Shown here: piece by piece, positions 33,681 through 42,027 of the stretch
How the letters are laid out: each line of letters starts with the position of its first letter
How positions within the stretch are numbered: position 1 is the first letter of the stretch
Origin: Lachnotalea sp. AF33-28
GTDB taxonomy: Bacteria > Bacillota > Clostridia > Lachnospirales > Lachnospiraceae
Direction: 5' to 3'
NCBI RefSeq assembly: GCF_003477885.1
Contig: NZ_QUEE01000004.1
Coordinates: forward strand, 273,245-337,244
DNA: 64,000 nt
Program-made: the position numbers and the translations under genes
The notes under the pieces: model-generated
Databases searched by the model: none
The model's input: only the letters and a program-made list of their open reading frames with translations
What the model was told of the DNA's origin: nothing

Positions 33681-34270
33681 AGATAGGCGTCCTGGTCAGC
33701 GGCGGCGGAACCAATCTGCAGGCGATCATCGACAGCATTGCGGACGGCAGAATAACCGATACTTCTATTGAAGCTGTGATCAGCAACAATCAGAATGCAT
33801 ATGCACTTGAGCGCGCGAAAGCTGCGGGGATACCTGCGGAATGCATTTCTCCGAAGGATTTTGAGGACAGAGAGGCCTTCAACCGGGCCTTTCTGGACAG
33901 GATCGATTCCTATAATCTGGATTTGATCGTGCTGGCAGGATTTCTGGTGGCCATTCCGGTGGAGATGGTGAGAAAATATGCCGGAAGGATCATCAACATC
34001 CACCCGTCCCTGATTCCCTCCTTCTGCGGAAAGGGATATTACGGGCTCAAGGTGCATGAGGCTGCGCTGAAGCGCGGTGTGAAGGTGACAGGCGCCACGG
34101 TCCACTTTGTGGATGAAGGCATGGATACCGGCCCGATCATCCTGCAGAAAGCGGTGGAAGTAAAGGACGGTGACACGCCGGAGATTCTGCAGCGCCGGGT
34201 GATGGAAGAAGCGGAGTGGGTAATCCTGCCCCGGGCGATCCAGATGATTGCCGGCGGCGAGCTGAAATAG
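33674..34270 (+). CDS. purN: Phosphoribosylglycinamide formyltransferase
   Basis: A 198-residue GAR transformylase using formyl-tetrahydrofolate. LVSGGGTNLQAI binds phosphate. The catalytic region shows NIHPSLIPSFCGKGYYG with the Asn and His, followed by GATVHFVDEGMDTGPI with the catalytic Asp. ATG 33674 lies inside the purM stop region, so the genes are coupled. Confidence 0.95.
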   Translation: MLKIGVLVSGGGTNLQAIIDSIADGRITDTSIEAVISNNQNAYALERAKAAGIPAECISPKDFEDREAFNRAFLDRIDSYNLDLIVLAGFLVAIPVEMVRKYAGRIINIHPSLIPSFCGKGYYGLKVHEAALKRGVKVTGATVHFVDEGMDTGPIILQKAVEVKDGDTPEILQRRVMEEAEWVILPRAIQMIAGGELK

Positions 34271-34283
34271 AGGAGGTCAAAGG

Positions 34284-35564
34284 ATGAAAGTTCTGATAGT
34301 AGGCAGCGGCGGCAGAGAGCATACCATCGCGTGGAAGGTGGCTCAAAGCCCGCTGGTTGACAAGATATACTGCGCGCCCGGCAATGCGGGGATCGCGCAG
34401 TTTGCCGAATGTGTTCCCATCGGCGCCATGGAGATAGAGAAACTGGCGGATTTTGCCGCTTCAAACGCGGTCGATCTGACCGTGATCGGCATGGACGATC
34501 CGCTGGTGGCGGGTGTAGTAGATGCCTTTGAGGCAAAGGGCTTAAGGGTATTCGGCCCCAGAAAGAACGCAGCGATCCTGGAAGGCTCCAAAGCGTTTTC
34601 CAAGGATCTCATGAAGAAATACAACATTCCGACAGCTGGTTATGAAACTTTTGAGGATCCCGAAGCCGCCATCCATTATCTTGAGAATGAGGCCGAGTTT
34701 CCGATCGTGCTTAAGGCGGATGGGCTGGCTTTGGGAAAGGGCGTGCTGATCTGCAACACTCTGGAAGAGGCGAAGGACGGTGTGAAGGCCATCATGCTGG
34801 ATAAGCAGTTTGGCAGTGCGGGCAACCGCATGGTGATTGAAGAGTTCATGACGGGCCGGGAAGTATCCGTGCTTTCGTTTGTGGACGGTAAGACCATCCG
34901 CATCATGACCTCAGCCCAGGACCATAAGAGAGCCAAAGACGGCGATCAGGGCCTCAACACAGGCGGCATGGGCACATTTTCTCCCAGCCCTTTCTATACG
35001 CCGGAAGTGGATGAGTTCTGCCATCAATACATCTATCAGGCCACGGTGGACGCCATGAAGACGGAAGGCCGTGAGTTCAAAGGCATTATCTTTTTTGGCC
35101 TGATGCTGACTCCTAAGGGTCCGCGGGTTTTGGAATATAACGCCCGTTTCGGAGATCCGGAGGCTCAGGTGGTGATCCCGCGCATGAAGAACGATATCGT
35201 TGAGGTATTTGAGGCCTGCATCGACGGCCGGCTGGATCAGATCGACCTGGAATTTGAAGACAATGCGGCGGTCTGCGTGGTTTTGGCCTCCGACGGCTAT
35301 CCTGTATCCTATAAGAAGGGCCTGCCCATAAGCGGTTTGGAGTCATTTGATGGGAAAGACGGATATTATGTGTTCCATGCGGGCACGAAATTTGCGGACG
35401 ACGGCGCCACGGTGCTGACAAACGGCGGCCGCGTGCTGGGCATTGTGGCCAAAGGAGCCGATCTGAAACAGGCAAGGGCCAATGCCTATGAAGCGACGCA
35501 GTGGGTGCGGTTTGAGAATAAGTATATGAGAAACGATATTGGCAGGGCGATTGACGAAATATAG
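34284..35564 (+). CDS. purD: Phosphoribosylamine-glycine ligase
   Basis: A 426-residue ATP-grasp enzyme joining glycine to phosphoribosylamine. VGSGGREHTIAWKVAQS, the ATP-grasp segments IVLKADGLALGKGV and EEFMTGREVSVLSF, and EYNARFGDPEAQVVIPR are family hallmarks. GAGGTC lies upstream of the start. It closes the pur group and is followed by a strong terminator. Confidence 0.95.
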   Translation: MKVLIVGSGGREHTIAWKVAQSPLVDKIYCAPGNAGIAQFAECVPIGAMEIEKLADFAASNAVDLTVIGMDDPLVAGVVDAFEAKGLRVFGPRKNAAILEGSKAFSKDLMKKYNIPTAGYETFEDPEAAIHYLENEAEFPIVLKADGLALGKGVLICNTLEEAKDGVKAIMLDKQFGSAGNRMVIEEFMTGREVSVLSFVDGKTIRIMTSAQDHKRAKDGDQGLNTGGMGTFSPSPFYTPEVDEFCHQYIYQATVDAMKTEGREFKGIIFFGLMLTPKGPRVLEYNARFGDPEAQVVIPRMKNDIVEVFEACIDGRLDQIDLEFEDNAAVCVVLASDGYPVSYKKGLPISGLESFDGKDGYYVFHAGTKFADDGATVLTNGGRVLGIVAKGADLKQARANAYEATQWVRFENKYMRNDIGRAIDEI

Positions 35565-35638
35565 GAAACTATTCGATATAAGGATTGTTACCTTTTAAAA
35601 CAGCCTTGGGCATGTTGGATGTTCTCAAAACATTTTAT

Positions 35639-35681
35639 AAAGGAGCTGGAAACCTGGAGAGAGGTTTCTGGCTCCTTTTTT
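35639..35681 (+). terminator. Terminator of the pur operon
   Basis: AAGGAGC-TG-GAAACCT pairs with AGGTTTC-TG-GCTCCTT around a 6-base loop, ending in six Ts. The gene-free stretch 35565-35876 holds this terminator, palindromic element copy C and the marR promoter. Confidence 0.9.
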
Positions 35682-35703
35682 GCATGTTGTACCGCAATGA
35701 ATT

Positions 35704-35770
35704 GTTACTGTTCACGGATGCCGATCAAGCAGCGCATAGCGGGACGTTTACGGCAGCCGTGAACAGTAAC
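35704..35770. repeat. Palindromic mobile element, copy C (short variant)
   Basis: Ends GTTACTGTTCACGG and CCGTGAACAGTAAC. Only 67 bases, with the inner hairpin reduced. Flanks AATGAATT (35696-35703) and AATGGATT (35771-35778) match in 7 of 8 bases, a slightly decayed target duplication. It lies 30 bases upstream of the marR promoter. Confidence 0.85.
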
Positions 35771-35800
35771 AATGGATTCACGGCTGACAGAGGAAAAAAC

Positions 35801-35846
35801 TTGACAAACCTGTGTATTTTCACTATAATAAAGTCAATAAATTGAC
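35801..35846 (+). promoter_or_regulatory. marR promoter with operator palindrome
   Basis: TTGACA (35801-35806), 17 bases, TATAAT (35824-35829). The palindrome GTCAAT-AA-ATTGAC (35833-35846) covers the start point and is the natural operator for autorepression by the MarR protein. Confidence 0.85.
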
Positions 35847-35876
35847 CGTAAAGAAATAGACCAAGGACGGTGGGAT

Positions 35877-36329
35877 ATGACCAAAGAAGATAAGAAAAAC
35901 GCATACTTGTATTGCAAATTCAGAGATGAACAATTTGCGCTGTACGACGAATATGCAAAACGTCATGGTATGCTGATGAAGACGCTGTTGGTGGTAAACG
36001 CTCTTTTTTATGCAAAGGATGGAATGACACAGACAGAGATATGCAGACGAACCTTTCAATCCAAGCAGACCGTGAATTTAATCGTCAAAAATTTGCTGGG
36101 TGACAGTTATGTTACTGTTACCGAGATTCCCGAAAATAAGCGGAATAAAATTGTCCAAATGACAGACGCAGGGCGGGCATACTGCGAAAAAATTGTACGC
36201 CATATCACATGGGCAGAGGATACGGCTATGTCTATGTTTACGCCGGAGGAACAAAAGCAACTGATTGCCCTTTCAAGAACATTTACAAAAAACCTTACCA
36301 TGTTGGTAAATCAGGAAACGGAGGATTAG
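35877..36329 (+). CDS. MarR-family transcriptional regulator
   Basis: A 150-residue winged-helix protein. MTQTEICRRTFQSKQTVNLI is the recognition helix region and EIPENKRNKIVQMTDAGRAY the wing. It is followed after 3 bases by a nitroreductase, and the operon includes DNA repair and radical SAM genes. It probably represses this cluster and responds to an aromatic or oxidizing ligand. The ligand is not predictable. Confidence 0.9.
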   Translation: MTKEDKKNAYLYCKFRDEQFALYDEYAKRHGMLMKTLLVVNALFYAKDGMTQTEICRRTFQSKQTVNLIVKNLLGDSYVTVTEIPENKRNKIVQMTDAGRAYCEKIVRHITWAEDTAMSMFTPEEQKQLIALSRTFTKNLTMLVNQETED

Positions 36330-36332
36330 CAA

Positions 36333-36932
36333 ATGGAATTTTATGAAGTCATCAACAAAAGAAGAAGTATCCGTCAGTTTGAGAACCGGGAAATTCCCAA
36401 AGAAGTGTTGGAGCGCATTTTGGATGCGGGGCTGAAAGCCCCTTCTTCCAATCATCAAAGGCGTTGGGAACTGGTGACGTTGACGGATAAGGCAATCATT
36501 ATGGATTTGGCAAAATTCATCCGGCCCTATCCTTGCCGTATCGTGGAGCCGAAAACGCCGCAGCAGGAGATGTTCAAAATTGCCTACCCCCGCCAGCGCA
36601 GCATGGTTGAAGAAGCCGCTTGTGTAATTCTGCCCTTCTTCAAGCAGAAGTATCCTTTGAGTGAGGATAAAAACGGCTATGGGCTTATGGATTACGGCGC
36701 GAGTTGGGCGCTGGTGGAAAACATGCTTCTTGCCGCAACTGCGGAGGGGCTGGGGTCTGTTGTCCATATTCCGGTGAAAAAAGAGCCGGAGCAGATCAGG
36801 GAATTTCTGAAAGTGCCCGACAGCTGGTGCCTGCCGGCTTTAGTTGTTCTCGGCTATCCAGCCAAGGATGCACTTCTGCCGTCTCAGGTCAAAGCAACGG
36901 TGGATAATAAAGTGCACTGGAATAAATGGTAA
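36333..36932 (+). CDS. Nitroreductase-family flavoprotein
   Basis: A 199-residue FMN protein. RRSIRQFENREI at the start, APSSNHQRRWELV, and the C-terminal GLGSVVHIPV follow the family pattern. It uses NAD(P)H to reduce nitro or quinone compounds. Direct coupling to MarR suggests an inducible detoxification role. Confidence 0.9.
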   Translation: MEFYEVINKRRSIRQFENREIPKEVLERILDAGLKAPSSNHQRRWELVTLTDKAIIMDLAKFIRPYPCRIVEPKTPQQEMFKIAYPRQRSMVEEAACVILPFFKQKYPLSEDKNGYGLMDYGASWALVENMLLAATAEGLGSVVHIPVKKEPEQIREFLKVPDSWCLPALVVLGYPAKDALLPSQVKATVDNKVHWNKW

Positions 36933-36997
36933 ACCGGTGGGGTAAGCAAGAGAAATCCGCACTACGAACGGTTATATTTATATGGGAGGCTGGAAAA

Positions 36998-37897
36998 ATG
37001 AACGATCCGCTTATTCGAGAGATTCAGGTGAAAAGTGTTATCACAAAGTCAAATCTGCCCGTATGTGAATACTCGGTCAATCCCTATGTAGGCTGTACAC
37101 ATGGCTGTCAATATTGCTATGCGTCCTTTATGAAGCGTTTTACAGGCCATGCAGAGCCGTGGGGAACTTTTTTAGATGTCAAAATATGGCCGGAAATTAA
37201 GAATCCGAAGAAATATGCAGGCAAGGAACTGTTTATCGGCTCTGTTACCGACCCTTATCTCCCACAGGAGGAATGCTACGAGCGCACACGCGCTTTGCTG
37301 GAACAACTGAAAGGAAGCGGCGCAAAAATCAGCATTGCAACAAAAAGCGATCTGATCTTGCGTGATTTGGATTTAATCCAGACTTTTCCGGACGCCCGCG
37401 TTTCATGGTCTGTCAATACGCTGGACGAGGACTTCAAAAACGGCATGGACAGTGCCGTCAGTATAAAGCGGCGGCTTGCGGCTATGGAAACCTTTCACCG
37501 GGCCGGTATTCGCACCACCTGTTTTGTTTCCCCTATATTCCCCGGCATTACAGACGTAAAAGCGATTATTGACCGGGCAAAGGGACAGTGCAATTTGATT
37601 TGGCTGGAAAATCTGAACCTGCGGGGCAGCTATAAAGCGGTGATTATGGAGTATATACAGGAAAAGCGCCCGGAACTGCTATCTCTTTATCGGGAGATTT
37701 ACCAGAAAGGAAGCCGCATCTATTGGGAACTGCTGGACGCCGAGTTAAAAGCTTACGCCGCAGAGATCGGCCTTGATTATGTGACGAATGACGACAGCAT
37801 GAAACGCCCCTTTCACGCGCCGCCCGTCATTGTCAATTACTTTTATCACGAGCAGATAAAAAAATCAGCGAGGAAAGGTGGTGACGGCCATGCCTGA
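36998..37897 (+). CDS. Radical SAM protein, SPL/Rv2578c-like
   Basis: A 299-residue protein; ATG 36998 with GGGAGG upstream. The cluster motif CTHGCQYCYA (CxxxCxxC) at about residues 34-41 follows EYSVNPYVG. Downstream GSVTDPYLPQEE and ATKSDLILRDLDL match the SPL-family (spore photoproduct lyase-related) group. The substrate is unknown, although many relatives sit near DNA repair genes. Its last bases overlap mutM. Confidence 0.88.
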   Translation: MNDPLIREIQVKSVITKSNLPVCEYSVNPYVGCTHGCQYCYASFMKRFTGHAEPWGTFLDVKIWPEIKNPKKYAGKELFIGSVTDPYLPQEECYERTRALLEQLKGSGAKISIATKSDLILRDLDLIQTFPDARVSWSVNTLDEDFKNGMDSAVSIKRRLAAMETFHRAGIRTTCFVSPIFPGITDVKAIIDRAKGQCNLIWLENLNLRGSYKAVIMEYIQEKRPELLSLYREIYQKGSRIYWELLDAELKAYAAEIGLDYVTNDDSMKRPFHAPPVIVNYFYHEQIKKSARKGGDGHA

Positions 37898-38738
37898 ATT
37901 GCCGGAAGTAGAAGCCATACGGCGGGTACTTGAGCCACAGATACGGGGGCTTGAGATTGAACAGGCTGCCGTCAGCCGCCCGGAAGTGGTCGCGCATCCT
38001 GCCGTTGATCAATTTTGCCGCCGTCTGGAAGGACAGGTTTTTGATTGTATCACACGCCGGGGGAAATTCCTTCTTATCCGGCTTGAAAGTGGAGCGCGGA
38101 TTATCATTCATTTGAGAATGACCGGATGTTTACTGCTGGTACCGGCAGATTTCCCAAAAGAAAAGCATACGCACATTGTTTTCCGACTGAATAACGGCAA
38201 AGAACTGCGGTTTTCAGATACTCGCCGTTTTGGACGCTTCTGGCTGCTGGGGAAAGATGAAACAGATACATACAGCGGGATTGAGAAATTAGGCAAGGAG
38301 CCGCTCATTTCTGATTTTACTGCGGAATATCTGTCCGCCAAATGTGGAAAACGAAAGAAAGCAATCAAAGAGTGCCTGATGGAACAAAGCGTGATTGCCG
38401 GAATTGGGAATATCTATTCCGACGAGATTTTATTTGCGGCAAAGATTTATCCGGCGCGGCCAGCAAACAGCTTGACCGGGGAGGAATGGAAACGTCTTGC
38501 AGCAATCGTCCCGGAGCGTCTTACCTTTTTTGTTCAAAAAAATGACATGACCCCGGAAGAATATTTAGAAACAAAGGGACAAGATTACCGCAATACGCCA
38601 TTTTTACAGGTTTACGGACATGAAGGAGAGCCTTGTCCCATTTGTAAAACGGTACTTCGCCGCACGGTGATCGGCGGGCGGAGCAGTACATTTTGCCCTC
38701 AGTGTCAGAGCAATTTGACGTTTGGGAAAGAACTGTGA
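37890..38738 (+). CDS. mutM: Formamidopyrimidine-DNA glycosylase
   Basis: A 282-residue DNA repair glycosylase/AP lyase for oxidized purines. ATG 37890 is chosen because the catalytic residue is the N-terminal Pro2 of MPELPEVE. Glu3 and Lys of the beta turn (RRGKFLL) are present, then the helix-two-turn-helix IAGIGNIYSDEILF and the C4 zinc finger CPICK ... FCPQC. Overlaps the radical SAM gene. Confidence 0.95.
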   Translation: MPELPEVEAIRRVLEPQIRGLEIEQAAVSRPEVVAHPAVDQFCRRLEGQVFDCITRRGKFLLIRLESGARIIIHLRMTGCLLLVPADFPKEKHTHIVFRLNNGKELRFSDTRRFGRFWLLGKDETDTYSGIEKLGKEPLISDFTAEYLSAKCGKRKKAIKECLMEQSVIAGIGNIYSDEILFAAKIYPARPANSLTGEEWKRLAAIVPERLTFFVQKNDMTPEEYLETKGQDYRNTPFLQVYGHEGEPCPICKTVLRRTVIGGRSSTFCPQCQSNLTFGKEL

Positions 38739-38753
38739 TAGGGAGAGAATTGA

Positions 38754-39269
38754 ATGAAAGCAGCTGTATTGTCTGACACACATGATTTGTTAAGGGAAGA
38801 GGCGTTAAGCCGGATCCGCGAATGCGACGCCGTAATACACGCCGGGGATTTCTGTGCGAGAACAATTATGGAGCAGATCATAGAAAATAAAAAGGCGGAT
38901 GCCCCGTTCTATGCGGTGAGGGGCAACAATGACGGAATGTGGGCGAATGAACTGCCGAAGTATCTGCAATTTAGCCTAGGGGGCGTTCGGATTTTTGCGG
39001 TGCATGACAGGAAGGATATCCCGGTTAGCTTAGGCAGCAGTCAGATCGTGATTTATGGACATTCGCATAAATATTCAGCGGAAGAAAAAGAAGGACGTCT
39101 GTGGCTGAATCCGGGGAGCTGCGGAAAACAGCGCTTTTCTCTTCCTCTGACCCTGGCTGTTCTGCATATGGAAGACGGCCGATGCTGGGCGGACAGAATC
39201 GAGATTCAGCCTGTAAAGGCTGCTAGTGCAAACAGCATTGTGGACCGGAGCGGAAAAAGGCGCGGTTAA
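38754..39269 (+). CDS. YfcE/MJ0936-type metallophosphodiesterase
   Basis: A 171-residue calcineurin-like enzyme with all metal motifs: SDTHD, HAGDF, GNND and GHSHK, ending LNPGSCGKQR. Members hydrolyse phosphodiesters and the physiological substrate is unknown. Last gene of the MarR cluster. Its end overlaps the Rpn relic on the other strand by 4 bases. Confidence 0.9.
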   Translation: MKAAVLSDTHDLLREEALSRIRECDAVIHAGDFCARTIMEQIIENKKADAPFYAVRGNNDGMWANELPKYLQFSLGGVRIFAVHDRKDIPVSLGSSQIVIYGHSHKYSAEEKEGRLWLNPGSCGKQRFSLPLTLAVLHMEDGRCWADRIEIQPVKAASANSIVDRSGKRRG

Positions 39270-39720
39270 GCTATTTCATTATGCGTTTCTGCCAGCATCT
39301 GTTTAGCTCCGTTATACTCTTCAAGTGTAGTTCCGATACCGCGGCAGGCTGTTTCCAGGTCTACGTGAAAGTTTCTCATGGCGGATTCTACAATTTTAAT
39401 GAGCATAGCTGCCTGTTCTTTTTTTCCTTCTTCAAGTCCTTCCTCCCTTTTAGCATCCAATTCGTCTTTCATCAGTTCTTTTAATGCATCGCATACACAC
39501 ATGGATTTCACCTCCTGAAATTTGCTTTTGTTAGCACGCACTATGAGGTCCATAACAGATTCATATAATTTGTTATTTTTATGATTCTCATACTCTTTGA
39601 TCAGTATTTCCGCTTCGGCCATATCCGACAGGCGGTTGGTCAGATTTTTCAGCCATAGGTTTTCCGAGGAAGACAGTTCGGTGGTAATGATCAGCTGAAT
39701 AGGTATTATATATACAGGCC
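39266..39720 (-). pseudogene. Rpn/PD-(D/E)xK transposase-like nuclease, C-terminal remnant
   Basis: A minus-strand frame open from about 39720 down to the stop at 39266. The readable part (ITTELSSSENLWLKNLTNRL, then MAEAEILIKEYENHKNNKLY, and the Glu/Lys-rich EEGLEEGKKEQAAMLIK) is the C-terminal half of the Rpn family of recombination-promoting nucleases. The catalytic N-terminal half is missing and a stop lies just upstream. A 92-base palindromic structure begins at the break. Confidence 0.75.
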
Positions 39721-39799
39721 TTTAGAAATCTCCTGCATCATGAGTGGTATTAAAGCAGGGATTTCTGAAGAAACAGGCGTTTAAAATGCCTGTATATAA
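39708..39799. repeat. Inverted-repeat structure at the Rpn relic breakpoint
   Basis: TATATACAGGC (39708-39718) pairs with GCCTGTATATA (39789-39799). Inside it AGAAATCTCCTGC imperfectly pairs with GCAGGGATTTCT. It may be a small mobile element that replaced the front of the nuclease gene, or a leftover terminator. The stretch 39800-39934 holds nothing else but the promoter below. Confidence 0.55.
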
Positions 39800-39916
39800 A
39801 GATTTGATCAGACATCCGGAAGGTTATCACGGATTAGAAACATAATTAGAAAATCTGCTTTATAAGCATAATATCATAATTGTAAGCCTTTGACAATGAG
39901 CATTTTTGTTACGGTA

Positions 39917-39925
39917 TGTTATAAT
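39917..39925 (+). promoter_or_regulatory. Extended -10 promoter before the nucleotidyltransferase pair
   Basis: TGTTATAAT (39917-39925) has the TGN extension. A TTGACA at 39890-39895 is 24 bases upstream, too far for a standard pair. Transcripts would run straight into palindromic element copy D. Confidence 0.5.
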
Positions 39926-39934
39926 GTTGGCAGA

Positions 39935-40029
39935 GTTACTGTTCACGGACGCCGATAAAGCAGCACATAGTGGGGACTATACTCTGCCCCGCTATGCGCG
40001 GGATGTTTACGACAGCTGTGAAAAGTAAC
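39935..40029. repeat. Palindromic mobile element, copy D
   Basis: Ends GTTACTGTTCACGG and GCTGTGAAAAGTAAC, with inner CATAGTGGGG pairing with CCCCGCTATG. The 8-bp TTGGCAGA flanks both ends exactly (39927-39934 and 40030-40037). It sits at the expected transcription start of the downstream operon, so its hairpin would be part of the mRNA leader. Confidence 0.88.
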
Positions 40030-40120
40030 TTGGCAGATACTATGCCATAACTGTTGGAACAAGATTAGACTGCAGTATAGGCTTTCGGGTGAAAACTGCA
40101 GAAATATAGGAGAGAATAAA

Positions 40121-41143
40121 ATGCCGGATTTTAAAAAATTAATGCATTCATCAGAATATGATTTTTTACGAACGGAAAGACGGCTGGGCAGCAGGATCAT
40201 GCTCCTGGGTCTGGGTGGCAGCTACGCATATGGGACGAATACTGAAAACAGCGATATCGATTTCCGAGGCATTACGCTGAACCTGCCGTCGGACCTGATC
40301 GGTCTGACGGAGTTTGAACAGTACGAGGATGACAGGACCGACACCGTGATTTATTCCTTTAACAAGATGGTGAAGCTGCTGCTGGAATGCAATCCTAATA
40401 CCTGTGAAATACTCGGGCTGGATGAGGATCAATACCTGATCCGGTCCGAACTGGGGCAGATGCTGCTGGATCAGAAACGGTTATTCCTCTCCAAAAGGGC
40501 GGTCAGGTCCTTTGGGGGATATGCCGGAGCGCAGCTTAGAAGGCTGCAGAATGCCATAGCCAGGGATTCCATGCCGCAGTCCGAGCGGGAGCAGCATATA
40601 CTGACATCGGTGAACCGCGCGCTGGAGGATTTTAACCGGCGCTATGGAGGGTTTGAAAAAGGAAGCATCCGCCTGTATATTGACAGGGCGGAGAATCCGG
40701 AGTTGGAAACAGAGATCTTTGTGGACGCTTCCTACCGCCATCTGCCCCTTCGGGATTATGAAAACATGTGGGAAATCATGCATAATGTCGTAAAGGATTA
40801 TGACAGGATCGGAAAACGCAACCGCAAAAAGGACGATAATCATTTAAATAAGCATGCCATGCACCTGATCCGCCTGTTTATGATGGCGGAGGATATCCTC
40901 CTGGAGGGAGAAATCCGTACCCACAGGCCGAAGGATCTGGAGCTTCTGATGAAAATCCGAAACGGAGGCTTCCAGCGGGCGGACAAAACCTTTGACGGGA
41001 CATTTTATGATCTTCTGGCGGATTATGAGAGGAGACTTGAAAAGGCGGCAAAGGAAAGCTGTCTTCCGGATAACCCGGATATGGCGAAGGTGGAGGAATT
41101 TGTGGAATATATCAACCGTAGGGCGATAGAGGGGGATGTTTGA
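40121..41143 (+). CDS. Nucleotidyltransferase (YcgL/COG3541-like)
   Basis: A 340-residue protein; ATG 40121 with TAGGAGAG upstream. The polymerase-beta-type motif GGSYAYGTNTENSDIDFRG (GS plus DxD) lies near residues 31-50, followed by a helical C-terminal domain. Phage and bacterial relatives are predicted nucleotidyltransferases of unknown substrate. Its stop overlaps the start of a second, distantly related nucleotidyltransferase. Confidence 0.85.
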   Translation: MPDFKKLMHSSEYDFLRTERRLGSRIMLLGLGGSYAYGTNTENSDIDFRGITLNLPSDLIGLTEFEQYEDDRTDTVIYSFNKMVKLLLECNPNTCEILGLDEDQYLIRSELGQMLLDQKRLFLSKRAVRSFGGYAGAQLRRLQNAIARDSMPQSEREQHILTSVNRALEDFNRRYGGFEKGSIRLYIDRAENPELETEIFVDASYRHLPLRDYENMWEIMHNVVKDYDRIGKRNRKKDDNHLNKHAMHLIRLFMMAEDILLEGEIRTHRPKDLELLMKIRNGGFQRADKTFDGTFYDLLADYERRLEKAAKESCLPDNPDMAKVEEFVEYINRRAIEGDV

Positions 41144-41916
41144 TGGAAGAGATCAGAAAGGAAATTGAGCACAAGCTGCTGGAAATCGAGCAAAAGGAGC
41201 AGGTCAGGATACTCCACGCCGTGGAGTCCGGCAGCCGGGCCTGGGGATTCGCTTCCCCTGACAGCGATTACGATGTACGGTTCATTTATGTGCGCACAAA
41301 AGAGGATTACTTGAGGCTGGATGCACCCAGGGATGTCATCGAATGGCAGTTGGACGAGGTGCTGGACATTAACGGCTGGGATCTGAAAAAAGCGCTGATC
41401 CAATTTCATAGAGGAAACGCATCTCTGTTTGAATGGGCAAACTCCCCCATCGTATATAAGACGACAGAAACCTGGGGGCAGATCTTTCGCAAAGCGGTGG
41501 AATACTTTTCTGTGAAAGCGGCGGTATACCACTATTACGGTACGGCCAACAGCACCTTCTGCCAGTACCTGCAGGCGGATTCGGTCCGGTATAAGAAGTA
41601 TTTTTATGCGTTAAGGCCGCTGCTGGCATGCAGATATATAAGGGCGCATGGCCGGCCTGCGCCTGTGCTGTTTGAGGAGCTTCTGGATGCGGATCTGCCC
41701 GCAGCTCTTGCTGACGGCATCGCTGAACTGATGGCGCGAAAGGCAGGGACGAAGGAAGGGGAGGAACATCCGCAGATCCCGGTGATCCGTGAGTACATCG
41801 TACAGGAGCTGGCAAATCAGAAAATGTGGGTGCAGAATGCTCCGGATGACCGGAAAGCGGATTGGATGCCATTGAACCGGATATTTTTAGATGTGCTGGA
41901 ACTGAATGAAAAATAA
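41143..41916 (+). CDS. Second nucleotidyltransferase (YcgL-like), coupled
   Basis: A 257-residue protein whose ATG overlaps the upstream TGA. The motif ESGSRAWGFASPDSDYDVRF (GS ... DYD) is at about residues 29-48; VIEWQLDEVLDINGWDLKKA and LFEWANSPIVY follow as in YcgL-like proteins. The catalytic residues are intact in both partners, so this is not an enzyme with a dead subunit. The pair may modify RNA or protein; the substrate is unknown. Confidence 0.85.
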   Translation: MEEIRKEIEHKLLEIEQKEQVRILHAVESGSRAWGFASPDSDYDVRFIYVRTKEDYLRLDAPRDVIEWQLDEVLDINGWDLKKALIQFHRGNASLFEWANSPIVYKTTETWGQIFRKAVEYFSVKAAVYHYYGTANSTFCQYLQADSVRYKKYFYALRPLLACRYIRAHGRPAPVLFEELLDADLPAALADGIAELMARKAGTKEGEEHPQIPVIREYIVQELANQKMWVQNAPDDRKADWMPLNRIFLDVLELNEK

Positions 41917-41961
41917 ATCGTAATATTTGTTGAAAAATCAGCCAAAATGAGAATATACGAG

Positions 41962-41991
41962 TTGCCCTTACAATAAAAATAATGATATAAT
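41962..41991 (+). promoter_or_regulatory. Promoter of the GH43 genes
   Basis: TTGCCC (41962-41967), 18 bases, TATAAT (41986-41991) with TGA just before it (extended -10). Confidence 0.6.
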
Positions 41992-42027
41992 CATGCTCAA
42001 AACAGTTTATGTAAGGAGTGACAAGGT

